From a virus, in IMG/VR virus record IMGVR_UViG_3300021478_000102, positions 1 to 26,316 of that record: a DNA stretch of 26,316 nt, one strand, 5' to 3'. The translations under genes and the position numbers were made by a program. Below the pieces are notes generated by a model. That model was not told the origin of the DNA, made no database searches, and worked only from the letters and a program-made list of their open reading frames with translations. How positions within the stretch are numbered: the stretch's first letter is position 1; each line of letters opens with the position of its first letter. Positions 1-9,125 of this stretch are shown here, one piece after another.

Positions 1-105
1 TGCTTCCTGGCGCGCAGGTTCCGGGCTCCAACCACCGCGCTTCGCTTCCGATTGATCGATGACCAACCCGGGCGGAGGGCCTTCATCCTCGTCGTCATAG
101 GCCAT
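1..105 (-). CDS. Partial gene downstream of the ejection-type protein, cut by the window edge
   Basis: An ATG at 105-103 lies two bases after the TGA of the 1123-residue protein and opens a frame without a stop to the window edge (35 codons). The visible N-terminus is acidic (MAYDDEDEGPPPGL) and then turns polar. I do not recognise a family. The tight spacing and shared strand put it in the same late transcript, so another virion or ejection protein is likely, but that rests on position only. Confidence 0.6.
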   Translation of the reverse strand, partial: MAYDDEDEGPPPGLVIDQSEAKRGGWSPEPARQEA

Positions 106-106
106 G

Positions 107-3100
107 TCACTGCTTCACATACGCGTAGGATCCATCAGGCTTATAGACGATGGAATATCCCGGATATTGTTTGGGAGCAGCAGCCCCAGCTGGAGCTGTT
201 GGAGCAACTTGCTGCCTAGCTGGCTGCGTTTCTATTGTAGCTGGAGCTGCTGGAGCCGCTGGCGCTCCGACATTTGGCAGCGAAGGAGCATTTCTGGACA
301 ACCGGTAATCCGACGCCGTCGTGTTGGGCTGTCGGCCGCGATCCACCACCTGCTGATAGGCTTCCAGTTCTCCGGGCTCCGGCTTGATATCGTGGGCGAG
401 TTTGGTTCGAAGGGCGTCAATACGTCCTCGCGTTTCAACGTTTTCAGTCTTCGCAATCCGATCCTGGGTGGCCTTGTTGTCGAGATAGGCTAGATACTGG
501 TTCTTCTGCGCCAGCACGTTGGCGGCACGGGCGTTGTGCTGGTCTTCGGTATAGCGCTTGGTCTCATCGGCTCTGGCAGCAATATTTTCAGCAGTCTTGG
601 CCCTGGTGCCAGCCACGTTCTCGGCGCTTGTCGCCCTGGTGCCAGCGACGTTCTCGGCGCTCTTGGCTTTAGTGCCAGCCACGTTCTCGGCCGTCCGACC
701 CTTGGTCGTTTGCAACTGCATGGCCTCGGCATGGGCCCGATCAGCGGCTTCCTGCTGCGGAGTGTACGGCCGGTTCTCACGGAACGCCAACCGACGCTGG
801 GCATCCACCATCGAGTCGGGCGTAGCCGCCTGCCGTGGCGGCAGCGTTGCATTCTGGTCTCTCAATAACTGATCGGCGCTCAGCCCGACCGGTTCACCGG
901 CCTGAATTCGCCGTTCGACTTCAGCTGATCGGGTCCGGAAATCCTCTGCCCTTTCAGCTGCCGTCGGGCTATTGGCCCGGCGCAGCGGCTCGTTTCTCAC
1001 AGCTTCAGCGGTAGCAAAGTTTGGTGCAATCCTGGCAACCGCGGCTTCCCGGCGCGCCAGGTAATTCGGATCCTGCGTCCCTCGGATATCCTGCTGCTGT
1101 CCTGCCAATCGGGCATTATAGGCCCTGGCGGTGTCGGCATCCCAGGCTGCCGGTGGTGCATTGGCATTGGCGTAACCGACGCCGCCTCGGATCGCCTGAA
1201 CCTGATCTGCCGCGGATGGCTGGGAAGGCGTCACGCCACCGGGTGGTGGCTGTGGTCCGATCGGAGTTTGCGACATCGAGCGGGCATCTTCGGCCGAGAC
1301 CGGCGCCCGGTAGCCAGCACGGCGCTCGCCGTAGGCATAGCCGGTAAAAGCCGGTGGTTTGTTAGCTGCAGGATTTTCGAAATAGGATGGCGGACGGATG
1401 CCATAGCTCGTCCGTTCGCTGGCGCTATTTTTACCTACGCTTTCCTCATGACCAGATACATATCGACCGCCGCGATCGGTGACGCTCTTCAGACCCGTAA
1501 AGCCAGTCTCGTCATGTAAACCCTCGACAGTGGGCGAACCAGCACCGGGAATGTTGGTTCGCGGTCCGTAAACCGGCCGCCCGTTGGCATCGACAGTAAC
1601 GTCCGGCCTTGCAGATGCTGATCCCTGCTGGGCGTAGGGATCGCCGCCTTGTCGGAGGAATTGATGCACTTGCTCCGGCGGCACCCCGCGATTGACCGCA
1701 GCTTTAGCTCGATCGGCATAGTCGGTAGCTTCCTTGTCGACCGCACCACGTTGCCGGGCTACTTCCGCCCGCTCCATCAACCCGGCCGGTGAATCGATTG
1801 GCAATCCGCTATCAGTTACCGTGCCAGTATAGCGGGGCTGCAGATCATATCCGACGCCATATTTGCTGGTCCCCCGGCCTTCCGGCGGCACGTAAAGCGG
1901 CTGTTTTTTGCCGGTGGTGATATCAAGCGTTTCGTCGAGGCCGTTATGGGCCAGATGATCGAACTGGAAACCATGACCGTGTTCCAGATCGTAAACTTGA
2001 TGTGGCGTCAGCACATGCTCGCGGGATTCCCCGGGATATCCAGCATCGGGAGCCGTACGAATGACAAATCTGCCATCTGCCGTCTGACCCACCGTAGCAT
2101 TGCGCCCATTCGGAATGATCTGCAATTGTCGCTGCAGACCGTTGATGACAGTCTTGGTATCACCGAGATCGAGTGCATGCTGGACTACGCCGCGAACAGC
2201 ATCAAAACCAACCCGTGTATGTTGCACCAGGGCCAGCGCGCCGTCATTGTCGCCGGCCTGCACCCGCCGCTGGAATTCATCGTGAATTACCTTGCTGTGA
2301 TCGCCCAGTGGATCGCTGTGCTGCAACTTGATGAAATCTTCATCCGACATCTTGTTCGGATGGCCACCGCTCATAAAATCTTTGAACTGCTCGTTCCATC
2401 GATTAATAAATCCAGGCTCCGTAATCCGCTCATTGAGCGGCACCCGGTTCGGACCGGTGTCGGTGAGATATTCTCCGGCTTTTTTAAGCAATTGTCCCGG
2501 TGCCCGGGCCAGCGTGTCCATCGGACCTTCGGTCGGCGACGGCGTGGCAGGAAGGCCGGCCGCCCCCCACTGCAGATCGGTTGGATCACCACGACTGTAT
2601 CCGGTAGCCGGAGCAGCTGAAACAGGCGGGGCGGCTGTTGGCTCGGGCACTTGTCCGCCAGCTACCGGAGGTTGATCGGCACGTGCCTGATTGATACCCA
2701 GCGCCGACATGCCGTAGTCCAGGATCTTGCTGAGCGCGGACTTTTCGGGCTGTTGCGGCTGGACCTGGTCAAGCTGCTGCTGGCGCTGCTGGCGCTGCCG
2801 GTCGGCATCGACCTGAGCCTGCGCTTCTAGCAACCGGCGCTTGCGCTCTTCTTCCACGGGATCTGCTTGCGAAGCACCCGGCTGCGGAGGAGTAGTGTTG
2901 GGATCGTCGGTGACCGTGCCGCCATCGGCATAGCCCCGACGCACGGCACCGCCCTGAACATAACCCCTGACCGTAGCCCCCAGGGCTGGCGTTCCACTCC
3001 CCGATCCACTGATATCGGGGGCCGGCGGTAGCGGATTTTGGGCATAAGCGCGGGCGTCGTCCGCGGCGTGCCGCTGCGTCTCCAGCGCCTTGGCAGCATC

Positions 3101-3478
3101 GCCACCGATGATGCAGGAGGTCCCCTGGTCAGTATAGCCTTGCGAACTGTAGCCGCCTGCAATGTTGCAGCCCTGAACCTTTTGCGTTCGTTCCGACGGC
3201 CATGCATTGGGGTCGGTGACATCGCCTTCGGTGCTTCTGACCGAACCGCCTCGGGCAAAGCCAACGACACCGCCCCGGGCATAGCCCATCGCCGCCAGGC
3301 CAAAAGTCTGCGGATCCCACTTCGCCCCCGTACCGGGATTGACGGTGTCGTCGTCGCGTGGATCGACCGTTCTCACTGGGGCTAATTTTTGGGCCAGCGG
3401 ATCATCAGCAACATTACCGCCATTGGCAAAACCTGTTCGCATCTTGCTGCCAAACCCGGCCGGGCGTTTGTAGCGCAT
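107..3478 (-). CDS. Large putative internal virion (DNA-ejection-type) protein, 1123 aa
   Basis: No enzymatic motif is visible. The first 190 residues carry five copies of a G-aromatic-A/V-x-GG-x-V motif (GFANGGNV 16-23, GYARGGVV 65-72, GFARGGSV 73-80, GYVQGGAV 172-179, GYADGGTV 182-189). Low-complexity Pro/Gln/Ala segments follow, then a more ordered stretch around residues 330-530. Near residues 929-970 there are four 11-residue repeats of the type TAENVAGTKAK, probably a helix or coiled coil. The tail is Pro/Ala-rich and ends YVKQ. The ATG at 3478 overlaps the upstream stop as TGATG. Size, composition and place at the end of a podovirus late operon suggest an internal virion protein ejected with DNA; this is inferred from context, not homology. 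A structural tail protein is the main alternative. Confidence 0.8.
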   Translation of the reverse strand: MRYKRPAGFGSKMRTGFANGGNVADDPLAQKLAPVRTVDPRDDDTVNPGTGAKWDPQTFGLAAMGYARGGVVGFARGGSVRSTEGDVTDPNAWPSERTQKVQGCNIAGGYSSQGYTDQGTSCIIGGDAAKALETQRHAADDARAYAQNPLPPAPDISGSGSGTPALGATVRGYVQGGAVRRGYADGGTVTDDPNTTPPQPGASQADPVEEERKRRLLEAQAQVDADRQRQQRQQQLDQVQPQQPEKSALSKILDYGMSALGINQARADQPPVAGGQVPEPTAAPPVSAAPATGYSRGDPTDLQWGAAGLPATPSPTEGPMDTLARAPGQLLKKAGEYLTDTGPNRVPLNERITEPGFINRWNEQFKDFMSGGHPNKMSDEDFIKLQHSDPLGDHSKVIHDEFQRRVQAGDNDGALALVQHTRVGFDAVRGVVQHALDLGDTKTVINGLQRQLQIIPNGRNATVGQTADGRFVIRTAPDAGYPGESREHVLTPHQVYDLEHGHGFQFDHLAHNGLDETLDITTGKKQPLYVPPEGRGTSKYGVGYDLQPRYTGTVTDSGLPIDSPAGLMERAEVARQRGAVDKEATDYADRAKAAVNRGVPPEQVHQFLRQGGDPYAQQGSASARPDVTVDANGRPVYGPRTNIPGAGSPTVEGLHDETGFTGLKSVTDRGGRYVSGHEESVGKNSASERTSYGIRPPSYFENPAANKPPAFTGYAYGERRAGYRAPVSAEDARSMSQTPIGPQPPPGGVTPSQPSAADQVQAIRGGVGYANANAPPAAWDADTARAYNARLAGQQQDIRGTQDPNYLARREAAVARIAPNFATAEAVRNEPLRRANSPTAAERAEDFRTRSAEVERRIQAGEPVGLSADQLLRDQNATLPPRQAATPDSMVDAQRRLAFRENRPYTPQQEAADRAHAEAMQLQTTKGRTAENVAGTKAKSAENVAGTRATSAENVAGTRAKTAENIAARADETKRYTEDQHNARAANVLAQKNQYLAYLDNKATQDRIAKTENVETRGRIDALRTKLAHDIKPEPGELEAYQQVVDRGRQPNTTASDYRLSRNAPSLPNVGAPAAPAAPATIETQPARQQVAPTAPAGAAAPKQYPGYSIVYKPDGSYAYVKQ
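573..694 (-). repeat. Four tandem 33-bp repeats coding for 11-residue units
   Basis: The DNA codes for four consecutive units of the form (T/S)AEN(V/I)AGT(K/R)A(K/T), the last one degenerate. They lie inside the 1123-residue protein. The units are Ala-rich with hydrophobic positions compatible with an 11-residue coiled-coil repeat. They are protein-coding repeats and not a mobile or CRISPR element. Confidence 0.85.
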
Positions 3479-4437
3479 CAGCTTGCTCCATAACCGAGCT
3501 GAGCCGGTCTATCTCCGCCGCTCGTCGCCCGCATCCGCCGCGTCTGAGCCATCAGCTTGTAGAAAAATTCCTTGCCTTTGAACTCGACGACGTCCTTGGG
3601 GATGACGAACTCGCCGGCGGTCAAATTGGCGGGAACGTCGTCGACCTTGCCGCCATTGGACTTGCTAAGTTCGTCGGGGATAAACCCACCCTTGGCCAGA
3701 AGAGCACCGCCCCCTCCGCCACTAGGCGCCGCGATGCCATAGCCGTAACCCGCCGGGCCACTCTGAGATGACTTCGAGCTGAAGCCGCCGCCACTGCCAC
3801 CAAACCCGCCACCCATCGATGCCGTCCCCAGCGGATCGTATTTCAGCGACATCCCGGTGCCGAGCAATTGGTTCATGGCGTTCGACGCGCCGTAGCCGTA
3901 CTGCATGTTCTGCAGGCTCGACGCCAGCGCCTGCTGCTGCAGCGTGTTGCCAGTGGCCTGAGTCGCCATCCGCTGCTGATTGCCGGCACCGGCCGCCGCC
4001 GCGCCGGACATCACCTGGTTGGCAGTATCGAGCCCAGCGTAGCGTCCGGCCGATGGGTCGATGCCGTAGCTCTGCAGATCACGGATCGCGTTCTGCCGCC
4101 CGGCTTCGGCGCCCTGCATCACCCCGGATTGCGCCATACCCATTTCCTGTGCGACCCGTTGCGGGCTCGCATAGGTCATGGCGTTCTTCATCATCTGGTC
4201 GATGTTGCCCTGGTTCTTGTTGAACTGGTCCATCCCCCATTGGTAGACCTGCGGCGCCATCTGCTGGGCGTACTGGGCAATCGAGTTCAGGATCGGCGTC
4301 TGTGAGTAATTCGGGATGTAGGAGCTGGAGACGTTGAAATTCTGATTGTAAGCAGGGTTGGTGTAGCTCACCTCGTTCGACGACGATTGCTGGGTGCCGA
4401 TGCCGGGATACCAGCCCGGGGTGAGGTTCATCGCCAT
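3478..4437 (-). CDS. Putative internal virion protein with C-terminal GGKVDDVPA/LTAGEFVIP motif, 319 aa
   Basis: The N-terminal two thirds are rich in Gln, Asn, Ala and Met with helical character (residues 45-200). A Gly/Ser linker follows (208-245), then a compact end containing AKGGFIPD (249-254), GGKVDDVPANLTAGEFVIP (262-280) and KGKEFFYKLMAQTR. I know this kind of VDDVPA-LTAGEFVIP block from the C-termini of podovirus virion proteins, but its function is not established to my knowledge. A GGGAG ribosome site lies 8 bases before the ATG. The stop overlaps the next start as TGATG. Its place just before the giant late protein supports an ejection-apparatus role, by inference. Confidence 0.8.
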   Translation of the reverse strand: MAMNLTPGWYPGIGTQQSSSNEVSYTNPAYNQNFNVSSSYIPNYSQTPILNSIAQYAQQMAPQVYQWGMDQFNKNQGNIDQMMKNAMTYASPQRVAQEMGMAQSGVMQGAEAGRQNAIRDLQSYGIDPSAGRYAGLDTANQVMSGAAAAGAGNQQRMATQATGNTLQQQALASSLQNMQYGYGASNAMNQLLGTGMSLKYDPLGTASMGGGFGGSGGGFSSKSSQSGPAGYGYGIAAPSGGGGGALLAKGGFIPDELSKSNGGKVDDVPANLTAGEFVIPKDVVEFKGKEFFYKLMAQTRRMRATSGGDRPAQLGYGAS

Positions 4438-4514
4438 AGTTCAAGCTCCCGAAAACGCCCAGTTTCCGCCTAAGCACAAAACCATTAAGAAAAGCTTAAA
4501 AGACCGTTCCCTAC
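4438..4514 (-). other. Intergenic, locally AT-rich spacer
   Basis: This 77-nt gap is AT-rich compared with its surroundings. It contains a weak 5-bp stem (4485-4489 with 4495-4499) followed on the minus strand by TGGTTTT. A promoter or weak terminator is possible. I see no convincing -35/-10 pair, and the stem is too weak to call a terminator. The ribosome site of the 319-residue protein occupies its downstream end. Confidence 0.4.
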
Positions 4515-5588
4515 TTAGCCGTAAGCCCCGGCCACGATGGTATGAATGCCGCCTGCCGGTGCGGCATAGACTGTCCAGGTTCGGCCCCGATCGGTCGAAG
4601 CCGCCAACGCGCCGCTATCGCCAGCTTGATCGTTGGAGCCAGCCGCCATCCAGATATTATGTAGCCCAGCCACCCCGAACACTTTTGGAAATGGCACCGA
4701 TGTCGTGAAATTTTTCAGTAAAAACTCGTCGTTAACCACGATGCCCGGACCGCCGTAAGTTACACCATCGCTACTGCTGTCGAATGAATGACCGCCTTGA
4801 CCGTAACTGATGATCGGCGGCTGTTCCGGCTTGATAGTCAATTTGGCGTCAAGGTCGTGCTTCATGACGCCATCCGGCACGTTGTTGCCGTTGTCGTCGA
4901 AACAATCGTTCTGGCTGCAATAGGTAGGCGGAAAAGCCGATCTGTAATCTGCAGAACCACCCGTATCAACACTGCTGATCTCACCCCAGTCGGTGCCATC
5001 CTTAGACATCAAGGTAACATCTCTATTGCCCCGATTAACATCAAAGTAAAACGCCTCGCTGGCCGGATCCCATACCAGAGCTACAGGGTTACCATAAACA
5101 TAGCTGGTTAGACCGGGAGGACTGATAACTGGACTTCCCTCAAATACCTGGCTCCAGTTCAACCCGTCACTGGAACGATAGATCAGCGTGGTTATCGTGG
5201 TAACACGGATGGGATTTCCGGTGTTATCCTCACCTTCGGAAAATTCGGCCTTGTTGCCAGCCACCAGGAATGTCGGCCGCAAGGTTTTATTGGTCGGATC
5301 TTTTTCATCCGTTCGCATAATCAAGGCGTAGGAACTGGCGACAGATTCAAAAGTATCCACAAGGGAAATCAGTTTCATGCCGGACTCGAACCTGTATTTG
5401 GCGTCCGGACTAGTGTCTTTCAGATCTTCCTTGGTGGCGGTAACGGTGTAGACCCCGCCCAGACCGCCCCCTTCAGAACTAAGGCCGCCAAACACGAAGG
5501 TCGCATAAGGCAGGCCAGCAGGCTGCTTCTCGCGCCAGTGCACCCCGGTGATGCGCTGCAGAAAATCCTCGCCGTAGTCGACTGCCAT
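4515..5588 (-). CDS. Tail protein with Asp-box repeats, probable beta-propeller, 357 aa
   Basis: Several Asp-box-like turns are visible: SSDGLNWSQVF, SKDGTDWGEI, SSDGVTYGG and, near the C-terminus, the best match STDRGRTWTVY (S-x-D-x-G-x-T-W). Asp-boxes sit in hairpins of sialidase-type propellers and in some phage tail proteins. The rest is beta-rich with few charged helices. No sialidase arginine triad can be identified, so catalysis should not be assumed. The ATG at 5588 overlaps the preceding TGA as TGATG, which favours it over the TTG one codon earlier. It lies next to the nozzle-like protein, so a tail-tip or receptor-contact role is a reasonable inference. Confidence 0.82.
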   Translation of the reverse strand: MAVDYGEDFLQRITGVHWREKQPAGLPYATFVFGGLSSEGGGLGGVYTVTATKEDLKDTSPDAKYRFESGMKLISLVDTFESVASSYALIMRTDEKDPTNKTLRPTFLVAGNKAEFSEGEDNTGNPIRVTTITTLIYRSSDGLNWSQVFEGSPVISPPGLTSYVYGNPVALVWDPASEAFYFDVNRGNRDVTLMSKDGTDWGEISSVDTGGSADYRSAFPPTYCSQNDCFDDNGNNVPDGVMKHDLDAKLTIKPEQPPIISYGQGGHSFDSSSDGVTYGGPGIVVNDEFLLKNFTTSVPFPKVFGVAGLHNIWMAAGSNDQAGDSGALAASTDRGRTWTVYAAPAGGIHTIVAGAYG

Positions 5589-5947
5589 CAATATTTCCAG
5601 ATGATCTGACCGCCGGTAACGCTATCCTCCAAATTCAGGAAAGTAATGCGGTCAACATCCACCCATTGTTCGGAATCATTGGGGTTGTAAATCCGCACCG
5701 GCGTCGTCACCCGCTCGATCTCGGTATAGTTTGACACCGGGTTATTCAGCATCATGACGATCTGGTTCAGCACATTGATCACTGACGGCAGGTCGGTGAC
5801 CTTGGGTAGCCCGGGAAGCTTGCGCGGCGGCTGCGGCGGCACCGCCTGCGATTGCGAGATCGGACAAACCGGGGCTGCGCTGCCGTTGGTCCTCGGCGAG
5901 GCTCTTAGTGCGGTTCGCGGGATCGGTCGTGGCATGGCTTTGTGCAT
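5588..5947 (-). CDS. Small tail-associated protein, 119 aa
   Basis: A basic proline-rich N-terminus (MHKAMPRPIPRTAL) leads into a helical middle (VINVLNQIVMMLNN) and a beta-rich end (TPVRIYNPNDSEQW to GGQIIWKY). The function is unrecognised. The start is chosen because AGGAG stands 7 bases before the ATG at 5947, whereas the longer frame would overlap the nozzle gene without its own ribosome site. It is translationally coupled to the Asp-box gene through TGATG. Confidence 0.75.
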   Translation of the reverse strand: MHKAMPRPIPRTALRASPRTNGSAAPVCPISQSQAVPPQPPRKLPGLPKVTDLPSVINVLNQIVMMLNNPVSNYTEIERVTTPVRIYNPNDSEQWVDVDRITFLNLEDSVTGGQIIWKY

Positions 5948-5960
5948 TGAAGTTCTCCTC

Positions 5961-8222
5961 TCAGACAAGTCCGAGTTCTTTCACGGAAGTCGCGCACTGC
6001 AGGTTCGAGAGATTCACCCTGCCTTCCACCTCGAACTGCCACATCTCGCCTTTGATGCCGGAATAGATCCTGAGCAGCTCGCCACTCGATCGCAGCTCGC
6101 GCGTGCACCACAACTCATCGTCGACATAGACCCGAATAATACCGTATTGATTTGGTCCCAATGCCGCCTGCGGGTCGTTGGTATTACGATCGACCTGTGG
6201 CGGTGTGCCGGGCGGCACCGTGAACCAGGCCCGCATCGCCTGAAAATTCTTCCGCGCATTCTGCTGGTAGACCTTGCTCCGCCATTTGTACGGCACGATG
6301 GTCGGTACGGGATCGGTGAAATCGTAATACCAGACGCCTCCATTCTGTACGAGCAAACAAACCCCGGTCCATGGATCCAGCTCCAGATTGTCGATATCAA
6401 AATTATTAGGGCTCGACAGTTGCGAAAATCCAAGCCGATGTCCGCCCGGCTGCGGCCAGACCGTAAACGAGGTCTGGTCCTGGCTCGACAGCTCTACGGT
6501 AAAACCCTGCTGTGCCACGCTGGCGTCGTCACCGACCTTGGTGCCAAAGGCAAAATAAGACGTGGCGTGCTTTACGGCCCTGATGAACTTGTGTGGAATC
6601 AGAGCCTGCCACTTCTCACGACTGATCCAGCCTTCGGTGACATTGGAGCCAGCCCCGGACTGGCTGATCTGCATTAGCCCGTTTTGCGAAACGTACAATA
6701 CCGTGGTGTCGGTGGTAACGATCGAACCGCTGTGAAGACACGGCTCCGGCAGGTTGATCTTGGTCATCGACATCGTCGACGGGTTGATACCGGTGATCAG
6801 ATATGGCGAGCCCTGGGTGCAGACCACGATCGAGTTGCCACAGACACCAACACCGACAATCGGAAACTCCGCCGTCAGCACATAGGTCGGCGGCCAGGCA
6901 TGATAACGGAACGGTTCGGAGAACCAGATCTCGTTGGCCTTCCAGCCCACCGCAATGCCGTTCGGAAACGCCTTGAAACCCTTGAGATCTGCAGGGGGCT
7001 CCGACCAGTACAATGATTCCAGCTGCGAGTTCAACGACACCGTATTATCATCGATGGTGTCGACATAAGTCGCCTGCGTCACCGGAAATTCGGCGACCAG
7101 AAAATAGGCGCCCTGCCCGGTCTGGTTGGAAATCGAGCGATACAACCGGGTGGTGGTGATGTTGCGATCGACCCCCATGTTCTCCGGTGTCGGCTGAAAC
7201 AGGCTGACGGTCCAGGTCGCGTTCGACCAGCCGTTGACGACCGAAGGCGGGCTCGGCGGGCCTTCTTCGCCATAGGCGCTGACCCAGGTGTAGACGTAAG
7301 CCCGGGCGGTAAACACGCTGGCGCCGAGCAAATCGCCCCACATCTGCCAGACCGCGCCGCCGCCAGTGGCGGACGCCACCGCAGGCGGACCGTTGGAATA
7401 GGTATTGGATATGGTGGCGCCGTTATGGACGCGGGTGTCGGCAACGGTCATGTAAAACGCGTTGTCGTGGGCGATTCCGATCCAATAGGTGGCGTCGCTG
7501 ATAACGGGGACGCCGTTGCTGATGGTGCTGACCGCGGTTACGCCAGCTGTGATGCCGGTCACCTTGTTGCCAACACCCATCAGTTCGTTGGGACTACCGT
7601 TCAGGTCGGTGTAGACCACCGCCTGAAATGACAACAGGCCATCGGTCGACGCTGGCACGAAGCTGACAGACTGCACCAACATCGAACCGTCCGACATGAT
7701 CGGAGTGAGGAAGATCGAGTTGCCGGGTTGGTAATCGCTGGGTCCGGCAGGGGGCAGCACGTTGACATTGCCGACCTGGCTGGTATCGCCACCGCCGGTA
7801 ACAACAACGCCGGGAGTGCAGCCGGAGCCGGGGATGCCGAGCAGCCAGGCCGGATCACCATTGAGAATGCGAGCGCGGGTGTTGTATTTCGGCGGGCTGT
7901 CCGGACTAGCAAAGTAATAACGTTCAAACTGATCATCGGCCACTGGTGTATGCAGCACGGTGGTGTCCGGCGAAGCAAACTCCATCCAGAACGAGTCGGG
8001 GGCAGTAATGGTGGTGTCGTTCGGATTTTCGTTCAGCAACCGATAAACATATTTCGAGGTGCTATCTTTTAAGGTGTAAAGCAGCTTAGGTTGCCGCCAG
8101 CCAATCAGCGCGCCGCTGAAAAGATAGGTGTTAAGGCTGAAAGAGGCCTGCCCATCGGGCAACAGCCGATCATCCCAAGCCGGAAGTTGTCCGCCAAATT
8201 TTTCCAACTTAAGTGCGGTCAT
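5961..8222 (-). CDS. Tail nozzle/hub-like protein, 753 aa
   Basis: This is a large beta-rich protein of the kind that follows the connectors in podoviruses, comparable in position and size to T7 gp12-like or P22 gp10-like nozzles. Visible marks include an N-terminal block (MTALKLEKFGGQLPAWDDRL), a long beta repeat region, and a C-terminal block with YKWRSKVYQQN, NFQAMRAWF, IIRVYVDDELWCTREL and a closing VKELGLV. That ending (W-R-S-K, aligned aromatic strands, then an E-L tail) is what I associate with nozzle proteins in phage genomes. It probably forms the end of the tail tube through which DNA leaves. The start overlaps the upstream stop as ATGA. Family assignment is by pattern memory, so hub versus nozzle is uncertain. 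Confidence 0.82.
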   Translation of the reverse strand: MTALKLEKFGGQLPAWDDRLLPDGQASFSLNTYLFSGALIGWRQPKLLYTLKDSTSKYVYRLLNENPNDTTITAPDSFWMEFASPDTTVLHTPVADDQFERYYFASPDSPPKYNTRARILNGDPAWLLGIPGSGCTPGVVVTGGGDTSQVGNVNVLPPAGPSDYQPGNSIFLTPIMSDGSMLVQSVSFVPASTDGLLSFQAVVYTDLNGSPNELMGVGNKVTGITAGVTAVSTISNGVPVISDATYWIGIAHDNAFYMTVADTRVHNGATISNTYSNGPPAVASATGGGAVWQMWGDLLGASVFTARAYVYTWVSAYGEEGPPSPPSVVNGWSNATWTVSLFQPTPENMGVDRNITTTRLYRSISNQTGQGAYFLVAEFPVTQATYVDTIDDNTVSLNSQLESLYWSEPPADLKGFKAFPNGIAVGWKANEIWFSEPFRYHAWPPTYVLTAEFPIVGVGVCGNSIVVCTQGSPYLITGINPSTMSMTKINLPEPCLHSGSIVTTDTTVLYVSQNGLMQISQSGAGSNVTEGWISREKWQALIPHKFIRAVKHATSYFAFGTKVGDDASVAQQGFTVELSSQDQTSFTVWPQPGGHRLGFSQLSSPNNFDIDNLELDPWTGVCLLVQNGGVWYYDFTDPVPTIVPYKWRSKVYQQNARKNFQAMRAWFTVPPGTPPQVDRNTNDPQAALGPNQYGIIRVYVDDELWCTRELRSSGELLRIYSGIKGEMWQFEVEGRVNLSNLQCATSVKELGLV

Positions 8223-8722
8223 TTCGGTTTCCCTAGCGTCGCCCTGTTGCCCGGATACTGCTCGTCCTGACCCGGGTTCGGATGGTGAACCTCCGCCATA
8301 TGGCCTTCGCGCGCCTTGGTCTCGGCCGCCATTTTTTCTCGCTGCACACGGGTTTCTTCCCGCAGTTTTTCGGCCTTGGCGACCGCCTCGCGGCCGGCCT
8401 GTTGCTCAATCTCAAGTTGCTGCTTCTGAAACTCGGTCATTGGCGATGGCGGAGGCTGCGCATTCCCCGTCGTCTCCAGCCGCATCTCCCGGACCCGCTC
8501 CAGCAATTGATCACGGGTGCCGAGATCCGAGAGCCGATTAGCATGCCGCTCCAGCATGTCCGCGTCGTCATCTTCGATCTTCATGTCGCGAACCGCCTGT
8601 TTTTCCTGGCGCCGCTCTTCAGCAGCCGCCTGTTCTCTTTCGATCCGCTCAGCCTCTTCCCGGATCTTGGCCTTGCGCTCCGCCATATCGTTGATCGAGT
8701 CGGCATTTCTTTCCTTGCTCAT
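8219..8722 (-). CDS. Highly charged coiled-coil protein, 167 aa
   Basis: The protein is almost wholly charged helix: runs of E, K, R, A and Q from residue 5 to 65 (for example EEAERIEREQAAAEERRQEK) and again from 95 to 140. A proline break lies around residue 90 (QPPPSPMTEF). The end is polar. No known domain is seen. A GAGAGGAA ribosome site precedes the ATG, and the stop overlaps the nozzle start. A helical linker or internal virion component is possible, but no function should be assigned. Confidence 0.75.
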   Translation of the reverse strand: MSKERNADSINDMAERKAKIREEAERIEREQAAAEERRQEKQAVRDMKIEDDDADMLERHANRLSDLGTRDQLLERVREMRLETTGNAQPPPSPMTEFQKQQLEIEQQAGREAVAKAEKLREETRVQREKMAAETKAREGHMAEVHHPNPGQDEQYPGNRATLGKPK

Positions 8723-8734
8723 GATCCGTTCCTC

Positions 8735-9016
8735 TCAAGGTGCCACAACATAAAACGAAATCGTGTCGGTTTTGACGTTCTCGAACGAGTCGGTCATCGC
8801 TAAGGTAACGATCAGAGCTTCGCCCAGCACGCCATCCTGCAAAAAGAAAATCACCTCATGGCCGAGGACGGAAGGATCGACAATCGTGCAGGTGGTCGAT
8901 GACGATGTCACGTCAATCTTGTCGATAGTAGCGGTGTTGTCCAACCATCTGGCGTAACTAACCCGCCAACGCCGCTTGTCACCTTCAGTGTGCTTCTTAC
9001 TGGCCAGGAGCGTCAT
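8735..9016 (-). CDS. Small beta-rich virion-associated protein, 93 aa
   Basis: The sequence alternates hydrophobic strands (CTIVDPSVLGHEVIFFL, GEALIVTLAMTD) after a basic N-terminus (KKHTEGDKRRWRV). It looks like a small immunoglobulin-like or fibre-associated fold, but I cannot name a family. The ATG at 9016 lies inside the end of the 42-residue gene upstream, overlapping it by 20 bases. Overlapping pairs of this kind are common in phage late regions and suggest coupled expression. Confidence 0.72.
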   Translation of the reverse strand: MTLLASKKHTEGDKRRWRVSYARWLDNTATIDKIDVTSSSTTCTIVDPSVLGHEVIFFLQDGVLGEALIVTLAMTDSFENVKTDTISFYVVAP

Positions 9017-9125
9017 TGGGCACCTCGATCCATCGCCATTCCCCAGGAACTTCGATCACGAAATCTTCTTCCGGCACCACGATCACCCGGTCTTCTTCCG
9101 GTACGATAATGATATCATCGTCCAT
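8997..9125 (-). CDS. 42-residue acidic microgene with VPEED repeats
   Basis: The ATG at 9125 overlaps the preceding TGA as TGATG. The frame is MDDDIIIVPEED, a second IVVPEED copy, then FVIEVPGEW, ending NDAPGQ and TAA at 8999-8997. The core is a tandem of short beta-like units (hydrophobic triplet, VPEED). It is too short for usual ORF cut-offs but has the same start architecture as its neighbours. Function unknown. Coding is supported by the overlap, the regular repeat and the lack of any other explanation for the gap. Confidence 0.72.
   Translation of the reverse strand: MDDDIIIVPEEDRVIVVPEEDFVIEVPGEWRWIEVPNDAPGQ

Noticed and set aside
1946-2620. Long plus-strand frame opposite the 1123-residue protein
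   Set aside because: It has no ribosome site, no recognisable domain, and lies entirely inside a convincing minus-strand gene.
4485-4499. Terminator between the Asp-box and 319-residue genes
   Set aside because: The stem is only 5 A/T-rich pairs and no proper U-tract follows.
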